Of a stretch of 64,000 bases of DNA, positions 44,201-51,103 are shown piece after piece. Position 1 is the first letter of the stretch; the number at the start of each line of letters is the position of its first letter. Location: positions 477,914,617-477,978,616 of the forward strand of contig NC_057864.1 of NCBI RefSeq assembly GCF_019393635.1, written 5' to 3'. The stretch comes from Dromiciops gliroides. Taxonomy: Eukaryota; Chordata; Mammalia; Microbiotheria; Microbiotheriidae. The position numbers and the translations under genes are program-made. The notes beneath the pieces are model-generated. The model searched no databases, was not told the origin of the DNA, and was given only the letters and a program-made list of their open reading frames with translations.

Positions 44201-45494
44201 TCCAAACAACACTGGCGCTTCAGCTGATTCAGAGGCTCTGAGGGTCTCCTTCTCTGGTGAGGCCTTCCTGGGACTGGATCTGTGTCAGGGTGACTGTGGG
44301 GTTGGGCTCGACTCCTGTCTCAGCACAGCAGCTCCCTCCTTCTGACCTTCCAAGCCGTTCTTGGTTAGAAGATGATTTCAGCACATTCTTCTGTGAGTTT
44401 TGCTGCTCCAGGAATTGCCCTGTGGCATTATTTGGATGTTTTTTGGAGCGATTGTGTCATGAGTTTGAGAGCTCACTGCCTTTCCTCCGCCATCTTGGCT
44501 CTGCCCCGGAAGTCCCCAATTTAATTTAAGTAACATTCGGGTGTTTCCTATGAGTAAAATCCTGGAGGCCCTAACATCTAACTAGTCCTTGCACAGCCAT
44601 AATGAGACACAGAGAATCTGGAAGACCTTCAGGGCCATCTGTTCAAAGCTTATCAGGGACTTTCACTGAGTCACTGCTTCTCTCCCACCTTTGTCCCCTC
44701 CACCGACCCAGCCAAAGGTCCCCCAGATCTCAGGACCTAGTACAGGATTTTACTCATAGGAAACACTAATCATCACCACCACCACTACCACTACTACAAC
44801 TACCACTACAACTACAGATAGTGGGCAGTCATCCAAAGGGTCTCACAGAAGTAAGAGAGGGGGCCACCTTGGCCTAAAACTTGTCTCTTTTCCTCATCAG
44901 TGAAAAGTACCTGGAGCTGACTGCCCTGGGGGCTGCTGGGAATATCCCCAACATCCAAAGTGAAGGTAGGACCTTGACAGTCCCTCCCAAACTTCTCTAT
45001 TCCCATTCCATGACAATCCTTCCCAGGTAGTTTGGTGGAGAAGAATTCTGATTTTAGAGCCAGAGGACCTGAGTTCAAATCCCACCAGAGACACTTACAT
45101 GGGTTTCAGTTCCCTCCTCTGTAAAATAATGCAATTGAACTAGACAAGGTCTCTTCTGCCTCTAAATCTGTGATCATTTCTGTGGGACTTTGGGTAAATC
45201 ATTCAAACCTCACTGGGCCTCAGTTCTCCCTCCTCTAAGCCGAGAAGGTTGGACTAGCTGGCCTCCCAGGTCTTTTCCAGCTCTGATCCTGTAATAGTCT
45301 GGCTGCCGGGAAGGCCCCGAGCCCTAGGACTCTCGGCCCTTACCACGTGCTCTGGGGCTGCTCTTTCCCCAGCACCTGAGGACGGCCCCACCCAGCTGTT
45401 CCAGGTTCTCCAGGACCTAGAGGATGCTCACCGCTCTGGCCCTCCGACCACAGCAGACCAGGAAAAGAACTATCTCTTGGACTTACAGACGTGA
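11196..45494 (+). CDS. RASA4: RASA4 (CAPRI), Ca2+-promoted Ras GTPase-activating protein, exons 2-21 (first coding exon outside window)
   Basis: RASA4 moves to the plasma membrane when Ca2+ rises and speeds GTP hydrolysis by Ras, shutting down MAPK signalling. Twenty exons join in frame to 780 residues plus stop: 11196-11252, 12933-13046, 16013-16074, 19413-19542, 25247-25328, 26026-26157, 26845-26936, 28750-28867, 29298-29451, 30106-30170, 31642-31754, 33208-33400, 34022-34159, 35565-35709, 36496-36662, 37357-37494, 38511-38646, 41149-41269, 44901-44965, 45373-45494. All introns are GT-AG. Adding about 22 residues for exon 1 gives about 802, against 803 in human RASA4 as recalled; residue numbers used here assume this. 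Order: C2A, C2B, RasGAP (arginine finger near R343, FLCLRFFSPAI motif), PH, BTK zinc motif, variable C-terminus ending LLDLQT. The paralogue RASAL1 fits far less well. Exon 1 was sought upstream and not found, so it probably precedes base 1. Confidence 0.96.
11393..11510 (-). mobile_element. L2 3' relic
   Basis: caacaaacatttattaagtc and gccaggcactgtactaatc. Confidence 0.65.
11877..12016 (-). mobile_element. tRNA-derived SINE, copy 1 of a tandem duplication
   Basis: Minus-strand SINE ending cactacccagctgctcc, a rare variant of the usual head, shared with copy 2 at 12070-12237. Confidence 0.88.
12070..12237 (-). mobile_element. tRNA-derived SINE, copy 2, with TTTTG tail
   Basis: Same head variant as copy 1. 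Its tail is an expanded GTTTT run. The following 60 bases repeat those after copy 1. Confidence 0.88.
12586..12700 (+). mobile_element. L2 3' relic
   Basis: ttccttgagggcaggagc and taggtacttaataaatgttg. Confidence 0.65.
12933..13046 (+). CDS. RASA4: RASA4 exon 3 (C2A)
   Basis: Encodes TATVWKTLSPFWGEEY through FYVMDEDAL, the C2A core. The two Asp of MDEDAL (about D74 and D76) are in the second Ca2+-binding loop. Confidence 0.97.
13725..13830 (-). mobile_element. L2 3' relic
   Basis: cttactatgtgccaagctca, aacaccaaggatacaaat. Confidence 0.6.
13981..14121 (-). mobile_element. tRNA-derived SINE
   Basis: Flanked by CTAACTACATGGTTTAT on both sides (13964-13980 and from 14122). Confidence 0.93.
14425..14686 (+). 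mobile_element. Mar1-like SINE, full length
   Basis: Has the tRNA-like head, gagctggagaaggaaatgg and the tttgccaagaaaaccccaaa tail, with AATGTACCC on both sides. Confidence 0.88.
15360..15575 (-). mobile_element. MIR/THER SINE relic
   Basis: gctaacatttgtatagtgcc and ggtcacacaggtaataagtg. Confidence 0.65.
15751..15905 (+). mobile_element. tRNA-derived SINE
   Basis: Full length. AAGAATCAGAGGTGG is present before and after it. Confidence 0.93.
16013..16074 (+). CDS. RASA4: RASA4 exon 4 (C2A end)
   Basis: Encodes RDDVIGKVCLTRDVLAEHPK. The second Asp of RDDVIG (about D82) completes the C2A Ca2+ site. The acceptor follows a strong pyrimidine tract. Confidence 0.96.
17631..17657. repeat. run of 27 G
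   Basis: Uninterrupted G homopolymer in RASA4 intron 4; the true length is uncertain. Confidence 0.9.
17802..17978 (+). mobile_element. tRNA-derived SINE
   Basis: Full length with CAA-rich tail. AGAAGCCCTGCTCTA lies on both sides. Confidence 0.93.
18560..18745 (+). mobile_element. MIR/THER SINE relic
   Basis: cctcagtttcttcatttgta. Confidence 0.55.
19413..19542 (+). CDS. RASA4: RASA4 exon 5 (C2A-C2B link)
   Basis: Encodes YSGWLHLKEIDPDEEVQGEI and on to KLRCTVFEA, finishing C2A and starting C2B. The EVQGEIHL core matches human RASA4. Phases agree with both neighbours. Confidence 0.96.
19770..19885 (-). mobile_element. L2 3' relic
   Basis: gcacttactatatgctaggc and a diverged remainder. Confidence 0.6.
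19992..20150 (+). mobile_element. tRNA-derived SINE
   Basis: Full length with oligo-A/GAAA tail. Flanks share AGAAAGAAACA. Confidence 0.9.
21135..21255 (-). mobile_element. L2 3' relic
   Basis: caataaacatttattaagtg, ctgtgctaaggactgggg. Confidence 0.7.
21376..21524 (+). mobile_element. tRNA-derived SINE
   Basis: Full length with a pure oligo-A tail, little diverged. Confidence 0.92.
21573..21635. repeat. ATACAT/ACATAT simple repeat
   Basis: Imperfect alternating AT/AC words before the L1-type fragment. Confidence 0.85.
21690..21960 (-). mobile_element. L1-type 3' UTR fragment
   Basis: Similar to 41750-41950 (gctgttcc, cacagtagtattccat, catatgccattccctcaac). Preceded by an ATACAT repeat. 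Confidence 0.5.
23670..23890 (+). mobile_element. MIR/THER SINE, long copy
   Basis: catttactagttgtgtgacc, tgttatgaagatcagaag, cacagtaggtgctatataaa. Confidence 0.7.
24326..24560 (+). mobile_element. Mar1-like SINE
   Basis: Shortened head, then tggacaaggaaatggcaaac and tttgccaagaaagccc. Confidence 0.82.
24683..24905 (+). mobile_element. older tRNA-derived SINE with gaaatcacaggc tail
   Basis: tRNA-like A box (tggtagagagctgacctc) and B box (gggttcaagcccc), then a body ending tggaagttcttcataaaac and gaaatcacaggc. The same tail occurs near 9485, 28225 and 34505. Confidence 0.6.
25247..25328 (+). CDS. RASA4: RASA4 exon 6 (C2B)
   Basis: Encodes DLARKDRNGASDPFVRVRYN and GKTQESS. D of RKDRNG and of SDPF (about D149 and D155) are C2B Ca2+ ligands. 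The acceptor is ccccag/g and the donor tcg/gtgagg. Confidence 0.97.
26026..26157 (+). CDS. RASA4: RASA4 exon 7 (C2B)
   Basis: Forty-four residues from IVKKSCYPRWNETF to DFLGK, phase 0 at both ends. WDWD and ND (about D202, D204 and D210) supply the remaining C2B Ca2+ ligands. Confidence 0.97.
26338..26452. repeat. TATG/CATG simple repeat
   Basis: Imperfect ATGTATGC/TATG words in RASA4 intron 7. Confidence 0.85.
26845..26936 (+). CDS. RASA4: RASA4 exon 8 (C2B end)
   Basis: Encodes VMFNIHGLQAAQREEGWFWL then RPDQSKTRVD, closing C2B. The donor is ga/gtgagt, so the following Glu is split across the intron. Confidence 0.95.
27300..27440 (-). mobile_element. L2 3' relic
   Basis: cagacatttattaagcactt and ccttctaatggggggagac. 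Confidence 0.65.
27886..28290 (+). mobile_element. older tRNA-derived SINE, split by a younger SINE
   Basis: Head near 27905, body to 28047, then, after the inserted SINE, ggagtttccatactgggag and a degraded gaaatcacagg tail. Confidence 0.6.
28048..28205 (+). mobile_element. tRNA-derived SINE nested in the older SINE
   Basis: Full length. AATTTATTGA is duplicated at its ends. Confidence 0.9.
28750..28867 (+). CDS. RASA4: RASA4 exon 9 (C2B-GAP linker)
   Basis: Encodes GSLGSLQLQVRLRDETVLPS then SHYQPLVQLLCREVKLSPK, the conserved entry to the RasGAP domain. Here the linker ends SPK where human has a slightly different GMQGPG-type stretch. Confidence 0.96.
29298..29451 (+). CDS. RASA4: RASA4 exon 10 (RasGAP)
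   Basis: Encodes DHPVQLISLIEETTTAECRQ then EVATNLVKLFLGQGLAKEFL and DLLFQLELRRT, the first helices of the RasGAP fold. Confidence 0.97.
30020..30105 (+). mobile_element. L2 LINE 3' tail overlapping the RASA4 exon 11 acceptor
   Basis: ctggcacatagtaggtgctt and aataaatgtttattga are the L2 3' end. The acceptor AG follows 8 bases later. Confidence 0.8.
30106..30170 (+). CDS. RASA4: RASA4 exon 11 (RasGAP arginine finger)
   Basis: Encodes EANTLFRSNSLASKSMESFL-K. The Arg codon at 30126-30128 (about R343) corresponds to the catalytic arginine finger of RasGAPs (R789 in RASA1). The acceptor ttgatatttcag/t sits directly on the end of an L2 LINE relic and has no long pyrimidine tract. Confidence 0.96.
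30171..31641 (+). other. RASA4 intron 11
   Basis: Contains one clear full-length MIR in plus orientation (about 30640-30865) and a partial MIR (about 31020-31130). The rest is unique-looking. Confidence 0.85.
30640..30865 (+). mobile_element. MIR/THER SINE, long copy
   Basis: agctgtgtgaccctgggcaa, ggagataataattgcatc, aaatgttagctatcattgtt. Confidence 0.75.
31642..31754 (+). CDS. RASA4: RASA4 exon 12 (RasGAP)
   Basis: Encodes VSGMQYLHSVLGPTINRVFE then EKKYVELDPSKVEIKDV, nearly identical to the human RasGAP segment. The donor is gtcgg/gtgagg. Confidence 0.97.
31755..33207 (+). other. RASA4 intron 12
   Basis: The 3' half (about 32640-33152) is a cryptic pyrimidine-rich repeat of imperfect TCTGTG/TCTATG words that ends about 55 bases before the exon 13 acceptor. 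31760-32600 shows no named element. Confidence 0.85.
32640..33152. repeat. cryptic TCTGTG/TCTATG repeat, 510 bp
   Basis: Hexanucleotide-like pyrimidine words with high internal variation. No stop appears in long stretches of several frames, so it mimics a coding region. Confidence 0.9.
33208..33400 (+). CDS. RASA4: RASA4 exon 13 (RasGAP)
   Basis: Sixty-four residues from CSGLHRIQTESEVMEQSAHT to RVQEHFPENKHQ. CPAVIRATFRQLF matches the human helix CPAVVRATFRQLF. Confidence 0.97.
34022..34159 (+). CDS. RASA4: RASA4 exon 14 (RasGAP signature)
   Basis: Phase-0 exon of 46 residues. It includes FIAVTSFLCLRFFSPAIMAP, the RasGAP FLR...PA signature that stabilises the arginine finger and contacts Ras, then KLFHLREKHADARTSRTLLL. 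Confidence 0.98.
34395..34562 (+). mobile_element. older tRNA-derived SINE (tail copy)
   Basis: Contains ggagtttccttaccagaagt and gaaatcaaaagccc, another copy of the tail seen at 24683-24905. Confidence 0.55.
34584..34748 (+). mobile_element. tRNA-derived SINE
   Basis: Flanked by AAAATACACACACATG on both sides, a perfect target duplication. Confidence 0.94.
35565..35709 (+). CDS. RASA4: RASA4 exon 15 (RasGAP end)
   Basis: Encodes AVQNVGNMDTVASRAKEAWM then EPLQPMVQQGVAQLKEFISK and LIDIEEKE, the last GAP helices. The human segment AVQNVGNMDTPASRAKEAWM differs at one residue. Confidence 0.97.
36496..36662 (+). CDS. RASA4: RASA4 exon 16 (PH start)
   Basis: Encodes LDLQRALNLQALPVKEGPLF, IHKAKGKGPLLSSFKKLHFS and LTSEALSFAKTPSAK. 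The KEGPLF...KKLHFSL pattern is the beginning of the PH domain. Confidence 0.96.
37357..37494 (+). CDS. RASA4: RASA4 exon 17 (PH)
   Basis: Forty-six residues: KMSFITLANIRAAEKVEEKS then FGSSHVMQIIYAGEAGQSET and AYLQCK, PH-domain strands. The acceptor follows a C-rich tract. Confidence 0.97.
37602..37860. repeat. CA repeat followed by CCCTCT-rich polypyrimidine tract
   Basis: About 70 bases of CACACA then about 180 bases of almost pure pyrimidine in RASA4 intron 17. Confidence 0.92.
38135..38245 (-). mobile_element. L2 3' relic
   Basis: gtgccaggcccggtgccagg, caaggagcttgccttcca. Confidence 0.55.
38511..38646 (+). CDS. RASA4: RASA4 exon 18 (PH helix and BTK zinc motif)
   Basis: Encodes CVNELNQWLSALRKVCLNNQ (C-terminal PH helix), then GMLGAYHPGIFRGDKWSCCH. 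The His, the Cys pair and the Cys in the next exon form a BTK-type zinc-binding motif. The donor is aagacaa/gtagga. Confidence 0.97.
39900..40080 (-). mobile_element. MIR/THER SINE relic
   Basis: ttttacaaatgaggaaactg and gggtcacacagctaata. Confidence 0.65.
40234..40376 (-). mobile_element. tRNA-derived SINE
   Basis: Minus strand, lacking the last few head bases. GAAAATTATT lies on both sides. Confidence 0.88.
40452..40685 (+). mobile_element. Mar1-like SINE
   Basis: Complete but diverged. GTTTTCAAA lies on both sides. Confidence 0.82.
40707..40862 (+). mobile_element. tRNA-derived SINE with CCCA tail
   Basis: Full length. Its oligo-A tail is replaced by a CCCA microsatellite. Confidence 0.9.
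41149..41269 (+). CDS. RASA4: RASA4 exon 19 (BTK motif end)
   Basis: Encodes LGCDKTRYRVTLQEWNDPLD then PDLEAQLIYRHLLGVQDTM. Its Cys is the last zinc ligand of the BTK motif. The TLQEWNDPLD core is shared with human RASA4. Confidence 0.97.
42288..42444 (-). mobile_element. tRNA-derived SINE nested in the HAL1-like element
   Basis: Full-length common SINE in minus orientation, flanked by TTTGAGCCAATTTT on both sides. It is younger than its host. Confidence 0.9.
42740..42860 (+). mobile_element. degenerate SINE within the HAL1-like element
   Basis: Contains agctaagtgacagagtgg and ctggcctcagacacaag, recognisable but diverged pieces of the tRNA-derived SINE. Confidence 0.55.
44769..44816. repeat. 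ACC/ACT trinucleotide repeat
   Basis: Imperfect ACC/ACT units just before RASA4 exon 20. Confidence 0.85.
44901..44965 (+). CDS. RASA4: RASA4 exon 20 (variable C-terminus)
   Basis: Encodes EKYLELTALGAAGNIPNIQS-E. This region is poorly conserved with human, but the acceptor, donor and phase (1 base in, 1 base out) agree with both neighbours. Confidence 0.9.
45373..45494 (+). CDS. RASA4: RASA4 exon 21, C-terminus and stop
   Basis: Encodes PEDGPTQLFQVLQDLEDAHR then SGPPTTADQEKNYLLDLQT and a TGA at 45492-45494. The VLQDL...DAH and final L-LQT match the human end. Confidence 0.96.
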
Positions 45495-46405
45495 GACTGA
45501 GCCCTGCTCCCCTCAGGCCCGGGCCCAGGCCCCCCTCCCGACACCATCCCTCTCACCCTATGCCTCCGGCTGGGACTGTCTGTTCCCGGGGAGCTCCCTG
45601 TCATGCTGGCCACCTATGAACTCTGTGCTTTGGAGCTCTGCCTGTGGCCTGGGTCACCCACCAGGCCCCTGCCCTCACTTCTGCCCCAAAGCTCAGTCCT
45701 TGGCTGCAAACCAACCCCCTCCCCCCATTTCCATGAGCACTGTAGGGGCCTGAGCCTTTGTCCTGGTTTGTGAAGAGGCTTCATTCATTTGCCAAGAGAG
45801 CAATGGGAGGCCGAAAGTCTCCTGCGGAGCCAGGGAGTGGAGACCTCCGTGCCCTGGTACCCCTGCCTCAGGTCTGGGGTGGGGGGAAAGGCAGCCGGGG
45901 CAGCCCCAGGCCCACTTCATCGCTTGCTCCCCACCCTTGGCCCACTCCTAGCTCCATCCTTGATTCTAACATTCCATGAGGTTCACAGTGGGGGAGCTGG
46001 GGAGGGAAAGGGGGTCTGTGATTACTCATTAGGACCTGATGGTTCTAAGATGTCTCTGGAGTCCGTTCCTCACTCTGCTGGTCCCATGACTGGTGTCCTT
46101 GGTGTCCCACCTGTTCCCCCTTCCTGGGGAGGAAGTCTGGAGAGCAAAGTCCCCTAGAGGGGGTGGGGAGAGAAGAAAGTGGCACATTGTGTCATCTTCT
46201 CTGCCCTCCACCCCCATTCCCAACATGGTCACTCTGCCTCCAAGGGACTCAGGCTCCTGGGGCTCATCAGGGTCAGGACCCGAATCCTGCTTCCTGACAT
46301 CCCCAGGGATGGGCAGCCTCAGGCAGCCCCACCTCCCCCCGGGCTGGCAGCCTGTCCCCCAGCTGGGCATCACTGCAGATTACAATAAACTTTCGTTTAC
46401 CATTG
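45495..46405 (+). other. RASA4: RASA4 3' UTR
   Basis: About 900 bases of GC-rich unique sequence between the stop codon and the AATAAA signal. No repeat was recognised inside it. The exact cleavage point cannot be seen. Confidence 0.8.
46384..46389 (+). terminator. RASA4: RASA4 poly(A) signal AATAAA
   Basis: First canonical AATAAA after the RASA4 stop codon, followed within 30 bases by a GT-rich stretch. It marks the likely 3' end. Confidence 0.8.
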
Positions 46406-46604
46406 TTGGACTGAGGTTCTCTTCCTCTCTTTGGGGAGGGGAGGAAGGGAGACAGCTAGGGAAGAGAGAGGTCTAGGACTGGAACGGGACTACAGGAGGA
46501 GGAGGTCACAGAGGACTTCTGGGGTTGGGAGTGGGGAGTAGAAAAATGGATACCTGTAGGAGGCAGTGCTTAGGGAAAGATTGAAGGCTTTCTAGTTAAG
46601 GGCA

Positions 46605-46720
46605 CTTAGTCACTCGGCAAGCATTTAGCAGGTGTCTACTCTGGGCTAGGCACAATGCTGTGTTGGGGATCCAAAATCAAAGGTGAACCATTCCTGTCCA
46701 CAAGTAGGCGTCAAGAACAA
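46605..46720 (-). mobile_element. L2 3' relic
   Basis: aagcatttagcaggtgtcta, gctaggcacaatgctgtg. Confidence 0.55.
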
Positions 46721-46739
46721 GGGGAAGGGAGCAAGACAT

Positions 46740-46930
46740 TTATATAGCACCTATTGTGTACCAGGCACTTTATGCAAATATTGTCTCATTTGATCTTGAC
46801 AACAACCCCAGGAGGTAGGTGCTAATAAGATCCCCACTTTACAAATGAGAGAGATGAGGCTACATCCATGATTCATCCAGGGTCACACAGTGTCAAAGGC
46901 CTGACTTGAATTTGGGTCTTCCAGGTATTC
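46740..46930 (-). mobile_element. MIR/THER SINE relic
   Basis: acatttatatagcacctatt, cactttacaaatgagaga. Confidence 0.65.
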
Positions 46931-46944
46931 CTGACTTTAGACTC

Positions 46945-47060
46945 AGAGAATGCTGGCCCTGAAGCCAGGAGGCCTTGAGTTAAAATTCAGCCTCAGACAC
47001 TTACTAGCTCTGTGACCCTGGGTAAGTCACTTGACCCCAATTGCCTAAAAAAGACTTCAA
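46945..47060 (+). mobile_element. tRNA-derived SINE, diverged
   Basis: Contains agcctcagacacttactagc and ccccaattgcct; the head is diverged. Confidence 0.75.
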
Positions 47061-48077
47061 CAACTTTAAACCCAGAGCATACCCACTGTACCACCCAGCT
47101 GCCTTTGGCCATAGCCAGAGTCCTTAAGGGATTCAGAGGAAAGAAAGGATTCTTTTGTTGAAGGGCATCAAGGACAGCTTCTTGGAGGAGGTGGCATTTG
47201 AGCCTGACCCAGGCTGGGTGGGTAGGACATGGAGGCAAGGGTAAAAGGTGTGCTGTGCAGCTAGAAGGAATATGGGAAGTAAAGGCCAGGCCAGTTGCTC
47301 CAATGCCTTGACCGGGTTTATTCCCTGCTTCTGGAACCAGAGGATGGAGGTTGGAATCGCCAGCTACCTTTGGGACCCTGGGTGGGTCCCTGTGTGGGGA
47401 CTGTTTCTTCACTGGTAAAATGGAGATTTTGTAGGAGATCATCTCTAAGGTCCCTTCCAGCTCTAAATTTGTCCCGCTGGGATTCCCTTCGAGCCCAGAT
47501 CCTTAGACTCATCCAACATTCGACAAACAGCAAGCACCTGCTGTATACTGGCCACCGTGCTAGGTTGCTCTCTTGAGATTTAGGCTACCCATGTTTTCTG
47601 TCCTGGGGGGCTGGCTGCAGATTCTACAATGGAGTTGTCGCCTCCTCTGAAGATTCCCATCATTTCTACCTCAGCTCCCGGGTGCCCCTTTTGGGGGAGG
47701 ATTGGATCCAGTGCCCTTTGGCATTGCCTCCAGCTACAGAAGAAGTCATGGATCCCTGAGGGTCAGGAGGACGTTTATGAAGCATGAGTGTCTATAGGCT
47801 TTGGAGAAAGCCAGTGGGTGTGTTGAGAGATCAAAGGTGAGGGAGAGAGGGGATGATGGGAGAAGAAAAGGGATGGTACCAAGAGGGGCTGGCCTTGGCA
47901 AGGAGGACCATGGCACCCACAAAGCATGGAGCAAAGGAGGGGAGGATGGGGGATCAGAATGGAGAACCGTGGTGCCAAATTCAAAAGGATCCCCGGGGCC
48001 ACGTGTTGTCTTGGTCTTCAAATGTATTATCCGTGTTTTATTGCATCTTGAGTTAAGTATTTCCCAGTTAAATTTTT

Positions 48078-48226
48078 TTGGGGGGGTGTTTGAGGCAATT
48101 GGGGTTAAGTGACTTGCCCAAGGTCACACAGCTAGTAAGTGTCAAGTGTCTGAGGCTGGATTATGAAATTAGGTCCTCCTGACTCCAGGGCCGGTGCTCT
48201 ATCCACTGCACCACCTAGCTGCCCCA
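48078..48226 (-). mobile_element. tRNA-derived SINE
   Basis: Full length. CCAGTTAAATTTT and CCAGTTACATTTT flank it. Confidence 0.92.
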
Positions 48227-48730
48227 CTCCAGTTACATTTTAAGAAAGGGAAGAGTGGAGCACATAGAGGAGTGGAGAGCCTGGAGGCTTACTCATGGTT
48301 GGAAGGGCACAGCACTGGTAAGGACAAAAAAGAGGTTTAGAAGGAGTCAGGCAGAGAGAGAAGAGAACATTATGATCAGGGAGGTATTTCAAAGCTGAAG
48401 ACCATGGAGATAACATTGTTGTGGGAGAGGATGAGCTAAGATTTGACCAGTCCTGTGGGTGGCTTGGGTGGACTGAAGATATAGTACCATTTCCCCTGAG
48501 CTGAGTCTAAATGAGCCCACAGGGGTTGTCCCAGGGAAACTTAAGGATTTAAGGACAAACATCCCTGCAATATGTTAAATCCCCCTATTTAGAATGGAAG
48601 CTCCTTGGGGGAATAGACCATTTAGCTTGTGTAGTGTCCCCTGTGCTAAGCACATAGTGATAGGTGGATAGACAGACAGACAGATATCTATACAAATAGG
48701 AATGAGTTGATAGATAGATGATGGATAGAT

Positions 48731-48974
48731 AGTTGTTCATTTATTTCAGTCATGTCCAACTCTTGGTGATCCTATTTGGGGTTTCTTGACAAAGATACTA
48801 GAGAGGTTTTGCTATTTCCTTCTCCAGCTCATTTCACATATAAAGAAACTTAGGCAAACAGGGTTAAGTGACTTGCCCAGGATCACACAGCTGGTCATTG
48901 TCTGAGGCTGGATTTGAACTCAGGTCCTCTTGACTCCAGGACTGACATTCTATCTACTGTGCCACCTAGCTGCC
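48731..48974 (-). mobile_element. Mar1-like SINE inserted in a GATA repeat
   Basis: Minus strand, tail and head both present, flanked by GGATAGATAG. Confidence 0.85.
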
Positions 48975-49194
48975 TGGATAGATAGATAATTTATTAATTA
49001 CTTACTAGTGCCAGGCACTACTAAGGGCTAGGAATATTTCTCTGGCTTCCTTTAAGTCCCAACTAAAATCCCACCTACAGAAAGCCTTTCCTAACTCCTC
49101 TTAATTCCAGTGATTTCCCGCTTTTGATTATTTCCTAATTATTCAGTATGTAACTTGCTTTGTATATGGTTGTCTGCATGCTAGATTGCCCATT

Positions 49195-49310
49195 CAATTG
49201 TAAGCTCCTTGAGGGCAGGACCTGCCATTTGTCTCTTTTTTGCATCTCCAGTGCTTGCCCAGTGCCTGGCACATAGTAGGTGCTTAATAAATGTTGATTG
49301 ATTGATCACA
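49195..49310 (+). mobile_element. L2 3' relic, well preserved
   Basis: gtaagctccttgagggcagg, agtgcctggcacatagtagg and aataaatgttgattgattg. Confidence 0.75.
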
Positions 49311-49497
49311 GTTATTGTGATGGTCAAATGAGATATTTGTAAAAAGCACTTAGCCCAGTGTCTGACACACAGTAGGTACATAATAAATGTTGATTGACCA
49401 TTCCAGTTCTTGCTCTCAAGGAGTCTATATTCTCATTCCAAATTTTTTTTTTTTTTTAGTATATGTGCTGCCAAAGCCAAGCACAAGGAGTCTACTA

Positions 49498-49642
49498 TTT
49501 TTTTTTGGCAGGGCAATGGGGGTTAAGTGACTTGCCCAGGGTCACACAGCTAGTAAGTATCAAGTGTCTGAGGCCCGATTTGAACTCAGGTCCTCCTGAA
49601 TCCAGGGCTGGTGCTTTGTCCACTGTGCCACCTAGCCGCCCC
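49498..49642 (-). mobile_element. tRNA-derived SINE
   Basis: Full length. GGAGTCTAC is repeated at both ends. Confidence 0.9.
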
Positions 49643-50159
49643 TGGGAGTCTACATTCTAATGGGAAAGACAAAACAGGAGTTTTGGAATAATGCTTTTTC
49701 ATTCATTCATTCATTCATGAGATTTGAAAAGGATGAACTGGGAAGCCAGGTGGAAGACACCCCCCCCCCTCCACTGGTATACTGAAGTCTCCAAAGGTGA
49801 GGGTGGGAGTCCAAGAGAGACTGTGAGGAAGGTGCTGAATTCCCTGTTACACAGAAGGAGGGATAACTTGCATAACAAGAGACTATCCCAGTAACTAGAA
49901 TTTGGGCCAGTGTTATGAACCAGAGGTGATCTGGTCTGAACCAGATGAAAATGTAATTGGGAAATAATAAATATTACTTAATGGACTAATAAATAAAATA
50001 TAATTGAAAAGTTTAATAAAATAAATGAAAATACAACATAGATAATATTTTGTAAATAATGTTAATTTCTAAGCCCATATGCTCCTGTTTCCCTGAGTTT
50101 GACACCACTGATATGGAGGAAATGAATGATCTCCTGAGGAGAGTCTTGAATCATTTCTA

Positions 50160-50520
<361 letters not shown>

Positions 50521-50977
50521 GGGCGGAGGAAAGATTTGGGAGGGGCACGTCAGGCCTCCTTGGGGTCAGCCACGAACCATGGCAGAGGGGGCTCCCACAC
50601 CGGGAAGGGAAGCCAGGGGCTGCCATTTTCCAGAGGGACCGGCGAAAGCGAACGGAGGAGACGCCGGGTGAGAAATGTGGCATACGCTGAGACTCCAGCG
50701 CCAGAAGGACCCTTACAGGCCTTTAACTGATGAAGAAACTGCGGCACATGGAGGGGACGTGATCTGTCCAAAGTGACAGAGGGCGTCGGCGGCAGGGTCG
50801 GAATTAGAACCCAAGTCCTCCACCTCCAGCGCTTTCCAGCTTCTGAGCCCAGGACCAAGAGGCTGCAGCGCCGGATCCGCGTCGCCCCCTGGCGGGGCGG
50901 TAAGGTCGCAACGCTGGGTACACACGCGCACACATATCTATTAGGCCTGCCCTCTCTCCTGGGCCTGGCCCCGAGAC

Positions 50978-50987
50978 GCGCATGCGC
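50978..50987. promoter_or_regulatory. NRF-1 site GCGCATGCGC (upstream)
   Basis: Perfect palindromic match to the NRF-1 consensus, 161 bases before the POLR2J ATG. Confidence 0.75.
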
Positions 50988-51053
50988 TGATCTTCCTCTC
51001 CCTTTTCGGTTCATCTCGCGGCGGAGCGCGTTACTTCCTGTTCCGCCGTGGAC

Positions 51054-51063
51054 GCGCATGCGC
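51054..51063. promoter_or_regulatory. NRF-1 site GCGCATGCGC (downstream)
   Basis: Second perfect NRF-1 palindrome, 76 bases after the first and 85 before the POLR2J ATG. Confidence 0.75.
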
Positions 51064-51095
51064 GACCTCTCTTCGTATCACAGCGTGCCCTGGAA

Positions 51096-51103
51096 GCGGA
51101 AGT
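51096..51103 (+). promoter_or_regulatory. ETS/GABP-like site GCGGAAGT
   Basis: Matches the CCGGAAGT-type ETS motif with one change, in the likely 5' UTR or promoter of POLR2J. A CTTCCTG word on the other strand sits near 51034. Confidence 0.5.

Larger units (their letters stand above)
41461..44513 (-). mobile_element. HAL1-like (half-L1) element, near full length, with nested SINEs
   Basis: A 3.05-kb insertion in RASA4 intron 19 bounded by CCCAATTTAATTT on both sides (about 41448 and 44514). Read on the minus strand it begins with an L1-type 5' UTR (ccaagatggcgg near 44490), has a broken ORF1 whose RNA-binding part is still open at 42959-43435 (ENRSRRDNMKIIGLPENHD), and ends in an L1-type 3' UTR with a polypurine block and oligo-A. 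No ORF2 segment (endonuclease, reverse transcriptase) lies between. ORF1 without ORF2 is the hallmark of HAL1 elements; a deleted L1 is the alternative. It carries two SINEs (42288-42444, 42740-42860). Confidence 0.75.
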
